Positions 33,699-43,374 are shown, counted from the first letter of the stretch. The stretch is DNA of 64,000 nt from Paraburkholderia sp. Ac-20340 (GCF_017104965.1 NZ_JAAGPR010000008.1:124001-188000); one strand, 5' to 3'. A program made the numbers and translations. Notes: a model not told the origin generated them from the letters alone.

Positions 33699-33899
33699 CG
33701 CCCGGCGGGCGTCGCCAGCCTACTCGATCAGATAGGGGGAATTTGGCGTTTCAGGACCGTCCTGGGCACGCGCGATGCTCGGGCGCACCGTCGGCCGCCG
33801 CAGTTGCACCTCGGCCGTTTTCGGACTGCTCCGATAGGTCTTTTCTGACGGAAATCAGATCATGACTCATCCAATGCACACTCCGAAGAGGCTGTAGTC

Positions 33900-34217
33900 A
33901 TGCACGGTCATCCCACCGACAAACTCGTCGCCGGCGCAATCGTCGGCGGTGTTCTCACCGCACTGCTCGTCGTGCTGCTGGTCTGGCTCGATTTTCCGTC
34001 CGACCGCCACTACAGCGCGCCGTTGCGGCTGGCTGTGCCGGCGCTCATCTCCGCCTGCCTGCTGTTCCCGCGCCCGTTGCTGCACCGCACGGTGCTGCAC
34101 GCGAAGCGCGATCCCAACCTGCTCGACGAAGACCTGAACCTGTTGCTGCTAGGCCGCCTGATGGGCCTCGTGGGCGGCATCGTGTTCGGCATTTCGCTCG
34201 CCTCCGAAATCCTGTGA
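33900..34217 (+). CDS. Small inner-membrane protein of unknown function
   Basis: A 105-residue protein with about three hydrophobic segments: KLVAGAIVGGVLTALLVVLL (10-30), LRLAVPALISACLLF (41-55) and LMGLVGGIVFGISLASEIL at the C-terminus. A charged loop lies between (HAKRDPNLLDEDLN). It resembles no named family. It is followed by a convergent zinc-ribbon gene. Confidence 0.7.
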   Translation: MHGHPTDKLVAGAIVGGVLTALLVVLLVWLDFPSDRHYSAPLRLAVPALISACLLFPRPLLHRTVLHAKRDPNLLDEDLNLLLLGRLMGLVGGIVFGISLASEIL

Positions 34218-34239
34218 GGACCGCGCAGGCGCGCGCCGA

Positions 34240-34437
34240 TCAAAGGAACGGCTTGCCGTCGACCTGTTCGTAGACGGGCTTGCCGTCGTCGTCCTCGAAC
34301 ACTTCGAGGTAGTTGCGCGCGCCACACAGCGGGCAGCGGAACAGCGGCCCCTGGCCTTCGTTCTTGATGACCACTTCGTTTTGTTCCCACGGGGTGCCGC
34401 AAGACTGATTGCGGCAGATGAAGGTTTCTTCGGACAT
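34240..34437 (-). CDS. Small zinc-ribbon protein
   Basis: A 65-residue protein with two Cys pairs: CRNQSC near the N-terminus and CPLCG further on, forming a probable rubredoxin-like zinc ribbon; the rest is acidic (EVFEDDDGKPV). It starts MSEETFICRNQSCG behind a GGAGAAT ribosome-binding site. Role unknown; perhaps a nucleic-acid or protein adaptor (inference). Confidence 0.75.
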   Translation of the reverse strand: MSEETFICRNQSCGTPWEQNEVVIKNEGQGPLFRCPLCGARNYLEVFEDDDGKPVYEQVDGKPFL

Positions 34438-34768
34438 TGCAGATTCTCCTGGCTGTTACGGGTGCAAAGCCTACCGTATGCGCGCCCCGCGCGGCGGTTT
34501 TTTCCCATCGCATCGTCGCGGTGCTGTTCATTTTCTGAGCAGGGCCGCCGCACGCTGTTCCGCAGCGATACAGCCTGAGCGCTCCGCCTCGCGCTGTCTG
34601 GCGCTCAATCTCGACGCTTCGCGCCCTCCTTTCCCCGCTCAGGCCCGCCGCTGCGTGCCCGCAGCCCGATTGGCATGCTTCTGGCGTAAGCGTGCACCGG
34701 TCGCGCGCCTGCCGTTCATCGAGGCGCGCCCATCCATATCGACATAGAGCACAACGAGGAGCACGCAG
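34438..34768. other. Intergenic region upstream of the aldehyde dehydrogenase
   Basis: 331 bp between divergent genes. It contains the candidate sigma-54 promoter at 34670-34686 and a good Shine-Dalgarno (GAGGAG) at about 34751; nothing else was recognised. Confidence 0.6.
34670..34686 (+). promoter_or_regulatory. Candidate sigma-54 (-24/-12) promoter of the aldehyde dehydrogenase
   Basis: TTGGCATG followed after four bases by TGGC gives the invariant GG and GC doublets exactly 10 bp apart. The -12 element is imperfect (TGGC for TTGC). Aldehyde dehydrogenases of this type with a DUF779 partner are often under sigma-54 activators such as AcoR, which supports the call. No activator gene is adjacent. 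Confidence 0.45.
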
Positions 34769-36289
34769 ATGAATCACGCGGACATGCAATTTCTGACGAC
34801 CGAGTTCCCCTACAAGAAGCAGTACGGAAATTTCATCGGCGGCGAATGGGTGGCGCCGCTGGGCGGCGAATATTTCGACGACATCTCGCCGATCACCGGC
34901 CATGCGTTCACGTCGATTCCGCGCTCGCGCGAAGCCGACGTCGAACTCGCGCTCGACGCCGCCCACAAGGCCAAGACCGCGTGGGGCAAAACCTCGCCGG
35001 CCGATCGCGCCAACATCCTCAACCGCATCGCCGATCGCATCGAGCAGAACCTGCACAAGCTGGCCGTGGCCGAAACCATCGACAACGGCAAGCCGCTGCG
35101 CGAAACGCTCGCCGCCGATATCCCGCTTTCCGCCGATCACTTCCGCTACTTCGCGAGCTGCGTGCGCGCGCAGGAAGGCGGCATTTCCGAAATCGATCAC
35201 GACACCGTCGCGTATCACTTTCACGAGCCGCTCGGCGTGGTCGGCCAGATCATTCCGTGGAATTTCCCCATCCTGATGGCCGCGTGGAAGCTCGCGCCCG
35301 CGCTGGCCGCCGGCAACTGCGTGGTGCTCAAGCCCGCCGAGCAGACGCCCGCGTCCTTCCTCGTGCTGGTCGAGCTGATCCAGGACCTGCTGCCGCCGGG
35401 CGTGCTCAACGTGGTGAACGGCTTCGGCCTCGAAGCGGGCAAGCCGCTGGCGTCGAACAAGCGCATCGCCAAGATCGCCTTCACCGGCGAAACCACCACC
35501 GGCCGCCTGATCATGCAGTACGCGAGCCAGAACATCATCCCGGTGACGCTGGAACTGGGCGGCAAGAGCCCGAACATCTTCTTCGCCGATGTGCTCGATC
35601 ACGACGACAGCTATTTCGACAAGGCGCTCGAAGGTTTCGCGATGTTCGCGCTCAATCAGGGCGAAGTCTGCACCTGCCCGTCGCGCGTGCTGATCGACGA
35701 GAAAATCTACGATCGCTTCATGGAGCGCGCACTCAAGCGCGTGGCGGCGATCCATCAAGGCCATCCGCTCGACACGAAGACGATGATCGGCGCGCAGGCC
35801 TCGCAGGAGCAACTCGAGAAGATTCTTTCCTACATCGATCTGGGCAAGCAGGAAGGCGCGCAATGTCTGATCGGCGGCGAGCGCAATCCGCTGTCCGGCG
35901 AACTGGGCGATGGCTATTACGTGAAGCCGACGGTGTTCCGCGGCCACAACAAGATGCGCATCTTCCAGGAAGAGATTTTCGGGCCGGTCGTTTCCGTGAC
36001 GACCTTCAAGACTGAAGAGGAAGCGCTGGAAATCGCCAATGACACGCTCTACGGTCTGGGCGCGGGCGTCTGGACGCGTGACGGCACGCGTGCGTATCGC
36101 TTCGGCCGCGAAATCCAGGCGGGCCGCGTGTGGACCAACTGCTATCACGCTTACCCGGCGCATGCGGCGTTTGGCGGCTACAAGCAATCGGGGATCGGCC
36201 GCGAAAACCACAAGATGATGCTCGATCATTATCAGCAGACCAAGAACCTGCTGGTGAGCTATAGCGACAAACCGCTCGGCTTCTTCTAA
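34769..36289 (+). CDS. NAD-dependent aldehyde dehydrogenase (ExaC/AcoD type)
   Basis: A 506-residue ALDH-superfamily enzyme oxidising acetaldehyde or related aliphatic aldehydes to acids. The N-terminal NAD fold contains [20 protein letters not shown] and the cofactor loop [11 protein letters not shown]. The glutamate motif is LELGGKSPN, and the nucleophile is Cys301 in [11 protein letters not shown]. Sequence features ([16 protein letters not shown] near the end) match the ExaC/AcoD/AldB branch. Translation may also start at the second Met. The DUF779 gene follows by 99 bp, a conserved pair. Confidence 0.92.
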   Translation: MNHADMQFLTTEFPYKKQYGNFIGGEWVAPLGGEYFDDISPITGHAFTSIPRSREADVELALDAAHKAKTAWGKTSPADRANILNRIADRIEQNLHKLAVAETIDNGKPLRETLAADIPLSADHFRYFASCVRAQEGGISEIDHDTVAYHFHEPLGVVGQIIPWNFPILMAAWKLAPALAAGNCVVLKPAEQTPASFLVLVELIQDLLPPGVLNVVNGFGLEAGKPLASNKRIAKIAFTGETTTGRLIMQYASQNIIPVTLELGGKSPNIFFADVLDHDDSYFDKALEGFAMFALNQGEVCTCPSRVLIDEKIYDRFMERALKRVAAIHQGHPLDTKTMIGAQASQEQLEKILSYIDLGKQEGAQCLIGGERNPLSGELGDGYYVKPTVFRGHNKMRIFQEEIFGPVVSVTTFKTEEEALEIANDTLYGLGAGVWTRDGTRAYRFGREIQAGRVWTNCYHAYPAHAAFGGYKQSGIGRENHKMMLDHYQQTKNLLVSYSDKPLGFF

Positions 36290-36388
36290 GCGCGTTTCAG
36301 GCACGGGCAACATCGAGGGCGTCGCATCGTGCGGCGCCCTGCTCGTTTCTACTTTCCGCTTCTACTTTTTAGTCCGGAGGATCGCGAC

Positions 36389-36769
36389 ATGGTCGAACGC
36401 GTCATCGCCACTCCCGCCGCACTCGCGCTGATCGAACAACTCGCGCGCGAGCATGGCCCCTTGCTCTTTCATCAATCGGGCGGCTGCTGCGACGGCAGCG
36501 CGCCGATGTGCTTTGCCATCGGCGAATTCATGGTCGGCAATGCCGATGTGCAACTCGGCGAGATCGGCGGCATGCCGTTTTATATGACCGAAGCGCAGTT
36601 CGAATACTGGCAGCACACGCAACTCATCATCGACGCCGTGCCGGGCAACGGCGGCATGTTCTCGCTGGAGCGGCCTACCGGACTGCGTTTTCTCACGCGC
36701 TCGCGGCTCTATGACGACGAGGAAAACGCGTGGCTCGAAGCGCATCCCGTCGCGCGCGTCAGCCTTTGA
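36389..36769 (+). CDS. DUF779-domain protein, partner of aldehyde dehydrogenase
   Basis: A 126-residue protein with the DUF779 signature HQSGGCCDGSAPMCF and MPFYMTEAQFEYW. The Cys-rich motif suggests metal binding or redox function, but no activity is established. The family is almost always encoded next to ExaC/AcoD-type aldehyde dehydrogenases, as here. The start MVERVIATPAAL follows GGAGGATC; an upstream in-frame ATG at 36329 is less likely. Confidence 0.88.
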   Translation: MVERVIATPAALALIEQLAREHGPLLFHQSGGCCDGSAPMCFAIGEFMVGNADVQLGEIGGMPFYMTEAQFEYWQHTQLIIDAVPGNGGMFSLERPTGLRFLTRSRLYDDEENAWLEAHPVARVSL

Positions 36770-36903
36770 AGGACGGCTGCGTCGATCCGGCCAGGGAAAG
36801 AACGTTGCGCGAGACGCGGTGATATCGTGAAACGCATCCCATGCGCCTTCGCGCGCCCGCCCCTGCGCGGCCCGAAGCGGCCGCCGAATCTGGAGACGCC
36901 ATC

Positions 36904-37383
36904 ATGCAAGACCGCGATGTGAAACTCGTCACGCTGGAGCCGATGGATCTGCTCGCTGTCGGTCACGTAGGTCCGTATATGAAGATCGGCGATGCTTTCT
37001 ACACGCTTGCGCAGTGGCTGAGCGAGCGCAATGTGCGCACGGCGGGCGCGAGGATGGTCGGCGTCTATTACGACGATCCGAACACGGTGGAGGCGTCGAA
37101 GCTGCGTTCCAAGGCCTGTCTGCATCTGGGCGAGGAAACCGATGTGGAAATCCTCTCGCCGGTCGAGGCGTTGCAGTTGCGCGGCGGCGCGCATGCGCTG
37201 GTGCTGCACAAAGGGCCGTACCAGGGACTGCAAGAAGCGTGGATGTGGTTCTACAACGAGGGATTGCAGAAGCTCGGCCGTCAGCCGGATTTTTCGGCGC
37301 CGTCGTTCGAGGTGTATCTGAACACGCCCGATGAAGCCGCGCCGGAGGATCTCAAGACCGAGCTTTATATTCCGCTCGTCTGA
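36904..37383 (+). CDS. GyrI-like small-molecule-binding domain protein
   Basis: A 159-residue stand-alone GyrI-like (SOUL/BacT/AraC effector-type) domain: VKLVTLEPMDLLAVGHVGPY at the start, then MVGVYYDDPN and the C-terminal FEVYLNTPDE and LYIPL segments typical of DNA-gyrase inhibitor YcgE/GyrI-type proteins. There is no DNA-binding domain. The name reflects fold only; gyrase inhibition is not shown. The ATG at 36904 is preferred to one at 36841. It lies just left of the DnaA-box cluster. Confidence 0.85.
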   Translation: MQDRDVKLVTLEPMDLLAVGHVGPYMKIGDAFYTLAQWLSERNVRTAGARMVGVYYDDPNTVEASKLRSKACLHLGEETDVEILSPVEALQLRGGAHALVLHKGPYQGLQEAWMWFYNEGLQKLGRQPDFSAPSFEVYLNTPDEAAPEDLKTELYIPLV

Positions 37384-37463
37384 GGGCGCGATTCGCTGAA
37401 CGCACGAAGTACGCGACGAAGCCGCTGGGAGGTTATCCAGCGGTTTTTGCGTTTACGCGAATG

Positions 37464-37722
37464 GGCTTTAGGGTTTTAAGATTTATGTATACGTAAACGT
37501 AGTAATAGTTAACAAGCCCCTGGGTAATCTGTGGATAACCGGGGAAAACCATTGAGTAAACAAGGCTGTGGAAAATTCATAAGTCTGCGGGCGTAAACGG
37601 GAAAATTCCCGGCTGCCTGGGACAACTTTTCCACAGTTTTTCCAGGTGCAAAGTTATCCCCGATTCGTGCACAGCGAATTCCTGGGGTTGTCCGCGGGTT
37701 ATCCGCTGGGTGGTGTGGATAA
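37464..37722. other. Origin-like region: AT-rich stretch plus DnaA-box cluster
   Basis: A 45-bp AT-rich stretch (37470-37516, roughly 75-80 percent AT in a GC-rich genome) contains TAGTAATAG, which reads on the other strand as DnaA-trio-like triplets. About 15 bp on is a perfect DnaA box TGTGGATAA (37530-37538). Further boxes are TGTGGAAAA (37567), TTTTCCACA (37627), TTATCCCCG (37654), TTATCCGCT (37699) and a second perfect TGTGGATAA (37714-37722). This is the order of a basal unwinding system. It lies 10-12 kb from dnaA, in a gap between convergent genes. Confidence 0.55.
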
Positions 37723-37766
37723 GCGGTGTGGGTCGCGCAGGCGCCAGGAAGCGGCGCCTGCGTCGC

Positions 37767-39377
37767 TTAATTTTCGGCGGCCAGCGCGCGTTTCAGGCCT
37801 TCCCATTCGAGCCCGAAGCGCGCCAGATATTTGCGCAGGCGGTCCGCGTCGTTCGGCTGTTTCTTGCTTTGCCTCGATACGGCAAAGAGCGTGCGCCCCG
37901 CTTCGGACAAGCTCGCCGACACGCGGCACACATCGAGCACGCGTTCGAGTTGCACGCGGTCGAACAGGTCGATTTCCGTCGATTGCGCGCCCAGCACGGC
38001 ATCAACGAGTTCTTGTTCTTCGCGCTCGCCCGTCCACGTGCGGGCAAGCCGCTCCACTTCTTCTTCGGCGATCGATTCGGTGATGCGGCCGGCGTCGGCG
38101 AGCGTCGCCATGCGTGTGATCGAAGCCGATAGTTCGCGAAAATTGCCCGCCCATGCCGCGCGTGGGGACGTCGCGAAAGCCAGGAAACGGCGCTTCGCTT
38201 CGACATTGAAACGCACCTGTTCGCCCTGCTCGCGCCCGAAGCGATCGAGCTCGAAGTCGAGATTCGGCTCGATATCTTCGCGACGCGCGGCAAGTCCAGG
38301 CAGCGCGTAGGTCCACAGGTTGATCCGCGCGTAGAGATCCTCGCGAAACGTGCCGGCCGCCACCATCTGCCGCAGATCGCGATGCGTGCCGGCGATCAGT
38401 TCGAAATCGCTCGTCACTTCCCCATCGGCGCCGACAGGGAAAAAGCGCTTCTCCTCGATCGCCTTGAGCAGCATCGCCTGTTCGTCCAGACCGAGTTCGC
38501 CGATTTCGTCGAGAAATAGCAGGCCGCCGTCCGCTGCGCGCAGCAGACCGGCGCGGGCCGTCTGCGCGCCGGTGAACGCGCCTTTGATGTGGCCGAAAAG
38601 CGTCGACATGGCCGCGTCGCCGCGCAAGGTCGCGCAGTTGACTTCGATAAACGGCCCGGCAAGCCGATGGCGCGCGCGCTTGAGTTCGTAGATGCGCTTC
38701 GCGAGAAATGACTTGCCCGCGCCGGTGGGTCCAACCAGCAGCATCGGCGCACGTGAGCGCACGGCTACGCGTTCGAGCTGTGCGATCAGCGCATTGAACT
38801 GCGCGTTGCGTGTGGCGATGCCCGCCTTGAGAAACGACACGGTTTCGTCGCGTTCGCGCGTGAAGCGCTGCGCGATGCGGTTGTAGCGCGACAGGTCGAG
38901 ATCGATCACCGAAATCGTGCCGGGCCCGCTTGGACCTTCATCGGTGCGTTGCGGCGGCCCGGTCTGCACGAGTTGTGCAGGCAGATAGCGCGCTTCCGCG
39001 AGCAGGAACCAGCAGATCTGCGCGACGTGCGTGCCGGTCGTGATGTGGATCAGATAGTCCTCGTGCTCGAGGTCGAACGGGTAGCCGCGCGCGTAATCGT
39101 GCAGCGTCGCGTAGACCTCCTCGAAATCCCACGGATCGCCGATCGACAGCGGCGTGAGGCGCACCTCCGTATGCGGCGAGAGCCGCGCGAGATCTTCCTT
39201 GATGCGATTCGCCAGCCGCTCGTAGTCCGGCGGATGCAGCAGTTCGAGCCGGTCGATTGGCCATTCGGGTTGCGAACAGAGCGAAATCGTGGGGCGCCAC
39301 TTCTCCCAGCGGCGCGGTGGGCGCCCGCCCTGATCGAGCACGATGCCGAGGAAACCGATCGCAACAGTCTTGCGCAT
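37767..39377 (-). CDS. rtcR: RNA-repair operon activator RtcR (CARF sensor, sigma-54 AAA+)
   Basis: Transcription activator of rtc RNA-repair genes. It has 536 residues. The N-terminal CARF-type ligand domain (about 1-180, MRKTVAIGFLGIVLDQGG) is the part that in Salmonella binds tRNA fragments ending in 2',3'-cyclic phosphate. The AAA+ domain has Walker A GPTGAGKS (216-223), the sigma-54-contacting GAFTGA (266-271) and Walker B GLLFLDEIGEL. The C-terminal helix-turn-helix is near residue 495. It is divergent from the slipin-rtcB operon, whose sigma-54 promoter lies about 150 bp away. The ATG at 39377 is the family start. Confidence 0.95.
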   Translation of the reverse strand: MRKTVAIGFLGIVLDQGGRPPRRWEKWRPTISLCSQPEWPIDRLELLHPPDYERLANRIKEDLARLSPHTEVRLTPLSIGDPWDFEEVYATLHDYARGYPFDLEHEDYLIHITTGTHVAQICWFLLAEARYLPAQLVQTGPPQRTDEGPSGPGTISVIDLDLSRYNRIAQRFTRERDETVSFLKAGIATRNAQFNALIAQLERVAVRSRAPMLLVGPTGAGKSFLAKRIYELKRARHRLAGPFIEVNCATLRGDAAMSTLFGHIKGAFTGAQTARAGLLRAADGGLLFLDEIGELGLDEQAMLLKAIEEKRFFPVGADGEVTSDFELIAGTHRDLRQMVAAGTFREDLYARINLWTYALPGLAARREDIEPNLDFELDRFGREQGEQVRFNVEAKRRFLAFATSPRAAWAGNFRELSASITRMATLADAGRITESIAEEEVERLARTWTGEREEQELVDAVLGAQSTEIDLFDRVQLERVLDVCRVSASLSEAGRTLFAVSRQSKKQPNDADRLRKYLARFGLEWEGLKRALAAEN

Positions 39378-39524
39378 GTTTATCCAGAAAGATAAGAGCC
39401 GATCCGATTGTATCGATATCCGGCGAATTCTCGTTGTGATCGGTCGCCGCTCTGGCGCGTACAAAAAATAAATTACTTCACTAATTCAAGGGTTTGCGAA
39501 ATTCTGCAGACGAGAGGGGCAGCA

Positions 39525-39541
39525 CTGGCACGCTCCTCGCT
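39525..39541 (+). promoter_or_regulatory. Sigma-54 promoter of the RNA-repair operon
   Basis: CTGGCACG, four bases, then TCGCT: the -24 element is perfect and the -12 element has one mismatch, with GG and GC exactly 10 bp apart. Transcription would start near 39552, some 490 nt before the slipin start. RtcR would bind between here and its own gene. Confidence 0.85.
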
Positions 39542-39580
39542 AAATAGAGTGCAGCCTGATGTCCCGCTGACCCACGAGCC

Positions 39581-39608
39581 AAGGTTCAAACGCCTTACTG
39601 GTGCGCCG
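39581..39608 (+). ncRNA. First possible T-arm-like hairpin of the rtc leader
   Basis: AAGG, a TTCAAACG loop, then CCTT; the loop contains TTCAAAC, which fits a tRNA T-loop. The stem is short and no acceptor or D-arm could be paired with it, so this may be coincidence. Confidence 0.3.
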
Positions 39609-39646
39609 CCGCCGAATCGCTTCGTCGCGGCAGCGCATGCCGCCAT

Positions 39647-39711
39647 GGACAGACGACGGCCTGGGGCGCGCACGGGTGTGCTTTGTTCGGGTTCGAATCC
39701 CGGAGCGTCCA
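39647..39711 (+). ncRNA. Degenerate tRNA-like element in the rtc leader
   Basis: The 3' half looks like a tRNA: T-stem TCGGG/CCCGG with loop TTCGAAT, then AGCGTCC and ACC. The 5' side gives only four acceptor pairs (GGAC with GTCC), and the middle holds a small hairpin GCAC/GTGC rather than proper D and anticodon arms. Probably a decayed or divergent tRNA mimic. Confidence 0.5.
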
Positions 39712-39715
39712 CCTT

Positions 39716-39785
39716 GTTCGATAGCTCGACCTGGTAGAGCTGCCGGCGCAAGCCGGACGGTAGCGGGTTCGAATCCCGCTCGAAC
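39716..39785 (+). ncRNA. tRNA-like RNA with a GNRA-capped arm in place of the anticodon arm
   Basis: A cloverleaf-like 70-nt fold: acceptor stem GTTCGA/TCGAAC, linker TA (positions 8-9 of a tRNA), D-stem GCTC/GAGC with GG in the loop, and a T-arm GCGGG/CCCGC with loop TTCGAAT. The anticodon arm is replaced by CCGGC/GCCGG closed by the tetraloop GCAA, so it cannot decode. No CCA is encoded. The elbow (D/T-loop) residues are retained. It resembles the tRNA-like module of bacterial Y RNAs (YrlA), which also occur with rtc genes in other bacteria. It lies in the sigma-54-driven leader of the rtc operon. Confidence 0.7.
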
Positions 39786-39786
39786 G

Positions 39787-39870
39787 CTGTCCGCAAGGGC
39801 AGATTCTCGATAAGCAGTACCCGCCGGTGCGGGCCGTGAGGCCCGCCGCGCGTCGCACCGGTTGCGACGC
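39787..39870 (+). ncRNA. Chain of stable hairpins following the tRNA-like fold
   Basis: Three hairpins in a row: CTGTCC/GGGCAG with GCAA loop (39787-39802), GCGGGCC/GGCCCGC with GTGA loop (39829-39846), and GCGTCGCA/TGCGACGC with CCGGT loop (39850-39870). Two carry GNRA tetraloops. Together with the tRNA-like fold they could form a Y-RNA-like molecule or a regulatory leader. Confidence 0.6.
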
Positions 39871-40045
39871 CGCGCGAACGGCCGGGCGGCCGAAGTGGCC
39901 AGCGTAGACAGATACGACGAAGTCAGCAGTGAGACATCGCCGCATCGGCCATCGCGAGTCCTTCGCTCCGCTCACCCGTTCGCGTCGCGTCACGATCCGT
40001 GCGGCGCGCGCCAACTGGCCCTGAACAAACAATAAGGACAACGAT

Positions 40046-41182
40046 ATGTGGATGCGTCATGTAGTGAAAAAGAACGAACGCGCGCTCTTGATGAACGAAG
40101 GCGATTTCGTGAAAGTGCTGGAACCGGGTGTGTTCCGCGCTTTCGATCCGTTCAAACGGCTCTCGGTGCAGACCGCGCAACTCGATGCGCCGCTCGCCGA
40201 CGCCGCCCTCGCCGACTGGCTGCGCCGCGATGCGCAGGATGTGCTCGCGCAGCACTTCGTCGCAATGGATCTCGCCGACGATGAAGCGGGCCTGCGCTAT
40301 GCGGACGACGTGCTCGTCGAGATTCTGCCGCCTGGCACGCGCCGTCTGTACTGGCGCGGACTCGTCGAGCATCGCCTGGAGCGCGTGGATTTCGCGCAGC
40401 ACGGCGAGCTGGCCGCGGCGCTCACGAAACGGCTGATGCAGCCTGCACTGCGCGCGCGTGGCATCGCCGGCCTGAATGGCGTGCTGCTCGCACAGGTGCC
40501 GGCGTTCCACGTCGGCGTGCTGAAGATCGACGGCAAGATCGAACGGCTGCTCGACGCAGGGGTTTCGTCATTCTGGCGCTTCGGCCGCGATGTGGCAGTC
40601 GAACTCGTCGATCTGCGGGTGCAGGCGCTTGAAGTGGGTGGGCAGGAAATCCTGACGCGCGACAAGGTCGCGCTGCGCCTGAATCTGGCCGCGACGTGGA
40701 GCTACGCGGACGTGCTGCGCGCCTTCGGGCAGTTGCAGAAGCCCGCCGATCATCTTTATCGCGAGCTGCAATTCGCGCTGCGCGCGGCCGTGGGCACGCG
40801 CTCGCTCGACGAGCTGCTCGAAGACAAGCAGATGATCGACGAGGTGGTGATTGCACAGGTGCGCATGCGGCTCGCGGATTCGGGGCTGGAGATCCGTAGC
40901 GTCGGCGTGAAAGACATCGTGCTGCCGGGCGATATGAAGACGATCCTCGCGCAGGTGGTCGAGGCGGAAAAGGCGGCACAGGCCAACGTGATCCGCCGCC
41001 GCGAGGAAACGGCTGCGACGCGCTCGCTGCTGAATACGGCGAAGGTGATGGAAGAAAACCCGACCGCACTGCGGCTCAAGGAGCTGGAAACGCTGGAGCG
41101 TGTGGCGGAACGGATCGACCGTATTTCGGTGTTCGGCGGGCTCGATCAGGTGCTGAACGGACTTGTCAGCATCAAGGCGTGA
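40046..41182 (+). CDS. Slipin (SPFH/band-7 domain protein) of the RNA-repair operon
   Basis: A 378-residue SPFH/stomatin-like protein: MWMRHVVKKNERALLMNEGDF at the start, two SPFH-like segments (about 110-280, including VELVDLRVQALEVGGQEILT) and a helical C-terminal region rich in Glu/Ala (VVEAEKAAQANVIRRREETA). Unlike membrane slipins it lacks an obvious N-terminal transmembrane helix, so it may be a soluble or peripheral scaffold. Slipins are repeatedly encoded in rtcR-regulated operons with rtcB, but their role in repair is unknown. The ATG follows AAGGAC. Confidence 0.88.
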   Translation: MWMRHVVKKNERALLMNEGDFVKVLEPGVFRAFDPFKRLSVQTAQLDAPLADAALADWLRRDAQDVLAQHFVAMDLADDEAGLRYADDVLVEILPPGTRRLYWRGLVEHRLERVDFAQHGELAAALTKRLMQPALRARGIAGLNGVLLAQVPAFHVGVLKIDGKIERLLDAGVSSFWRFGRDVAVELVDLRVQALEVGGQEILTRDKVALRLNLAATWSYADVLRAFGQLQKPADHLYRELQFALRAAVGTRSLDELLEDKQMIDEVVIAQVRMRLADSGLEIRSVGVKDIVLPGDMKTILAQVVEAEKAAQANVIRRREETAATRSLLNTAKVMEENPTALRLKELETLERVAERIDRISVFGGLDQVLNGLVSIKA

Positions 41183-41257
41183 AAACGTACAACATGGAAG
41201 CAGCGATAGCGGCGCACGCATGCCGCTCATCGCGCAATAAAGCATCAGGTGAATGAC

Positions 41258-42481
<1,224 letters not shown>

Positions 42482-42502
42482 GGACAAGAATCAGGAGTCA
42501 AT

Positions 42503-43343
42503 ATGGGGAGTGCTAACGATTTCAGGGCCGTGCGCAGTGCGCATCCGGTTGAGCCTGAAGTGCGCACGCGTGTGCTGGCCGAACTCGATGATGTCGAGCG
42601 CCGGCACGATGTCAAGGTGCTGTTCGCGTGTGAATCGGGCAGCCGGGGCTGGGGTTTTGCGTCGCCGGATAGCGACTATGACGTGCGCTTTGTTTATGTG
42701 CATCGGCGCGACTGGTATCTGCGCGTCGAGCCGCAACGCGATGTGATCGAAAAGCCGATCGACGATGTGCTGGACGTCAGCGGCTGGGAGTTGCGCAAGG
42801 CCTTGCAGTTGCTGCATCGCTCGAATCCGACGCTGCTGGAGTGGCTCGATTCACCGGTTGTGTATCGCGAAGATGCGCGCTGGGCGCCGCGTTTGAGGTC
42901 GCTGGCTACGGCGTTCTTTTCGCCGATGCGCGGGCGGCATCACTATCTGTCGATGGCGAAGAAGAAATCTGTCGATGGCGAAGAAGAACTTTCGCGGTTA
43001 TCTGCAGGGCGATACGGTGCGGTACAAGAAGTATCTGTACGTGCTGCGTCCGTTGCTTGCGGTGCGGTGGATCGATATGGGGCTGGGCATGCCGCCGATG
43101 CGGTTCGCGGATCTGGTTGCTGGGACGGTGCGTGAGGCGACGGTGGTCGCTGAGCTTGATGCGCTGCTGGCGTTGAAGATGCGGGCAGGCGAGGGCGAGT
43201 ATGGTCCGCGCCGGCCTGCGATCCATGAGCTGATCGAGGCGATGCTTGCCGAGGCTGAGCATGATCGCGAGTACAAGCGTCCCTGGGGAGAGGTGGGGAT
43301 GCTGGATGCGTTTTTGCGGGATGTGCTGGTGAGTGGCGAGTGA
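42503..43343 (+). pseudogene. RNA-repair-associated nucleotidyltransferase (RlaP/PF10127 type), frameshifted by a 22-bp tandem duplication
   Basis: The first part encodes a polymerase-beta-type nucleotidyltransferase with GSRGWGF (46-52) and the DSDYDVR metal motif (56-62). PF10127 proteins are named for association with RNA repair. At 42945-42966 a 22-bp unit is repeated perfectly at 42967-42988, shifting the frame. The original frame continues to a stop at 43135, whereas the natural continuation (KKNFRGYLQGDTVRYKKYLY...) lies in the +1 frame and runs to 43343. Deleting one copy restores an intact reading frame of about 272 codons. It may be a decayed gene, or a slip-strand on/off switch. 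Confidence 0.85.
42945..42988 (+). repeat. Perfect 22-bp tandem duplication inside the nucleotidyltransferase gene
   Basis: Copies at 42945-42966 and 42967-42988 are identical; each codes a stretch containing LSMAKK in the intact frame. The unit length is not a multiple of three, hence the frameshift. Confidence 0.95.
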
Positions 43344-43374
43344 TTCGACGCGAACGAGCATCGCGTCATCAAGC

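Noticed and set aside
39601..39660. Protein-coding frames in the rtc leader
   Set aside because: Open frames here are short, Arg-rich and cross the tRNA-like folds; the RNA structure explains the sequence better.
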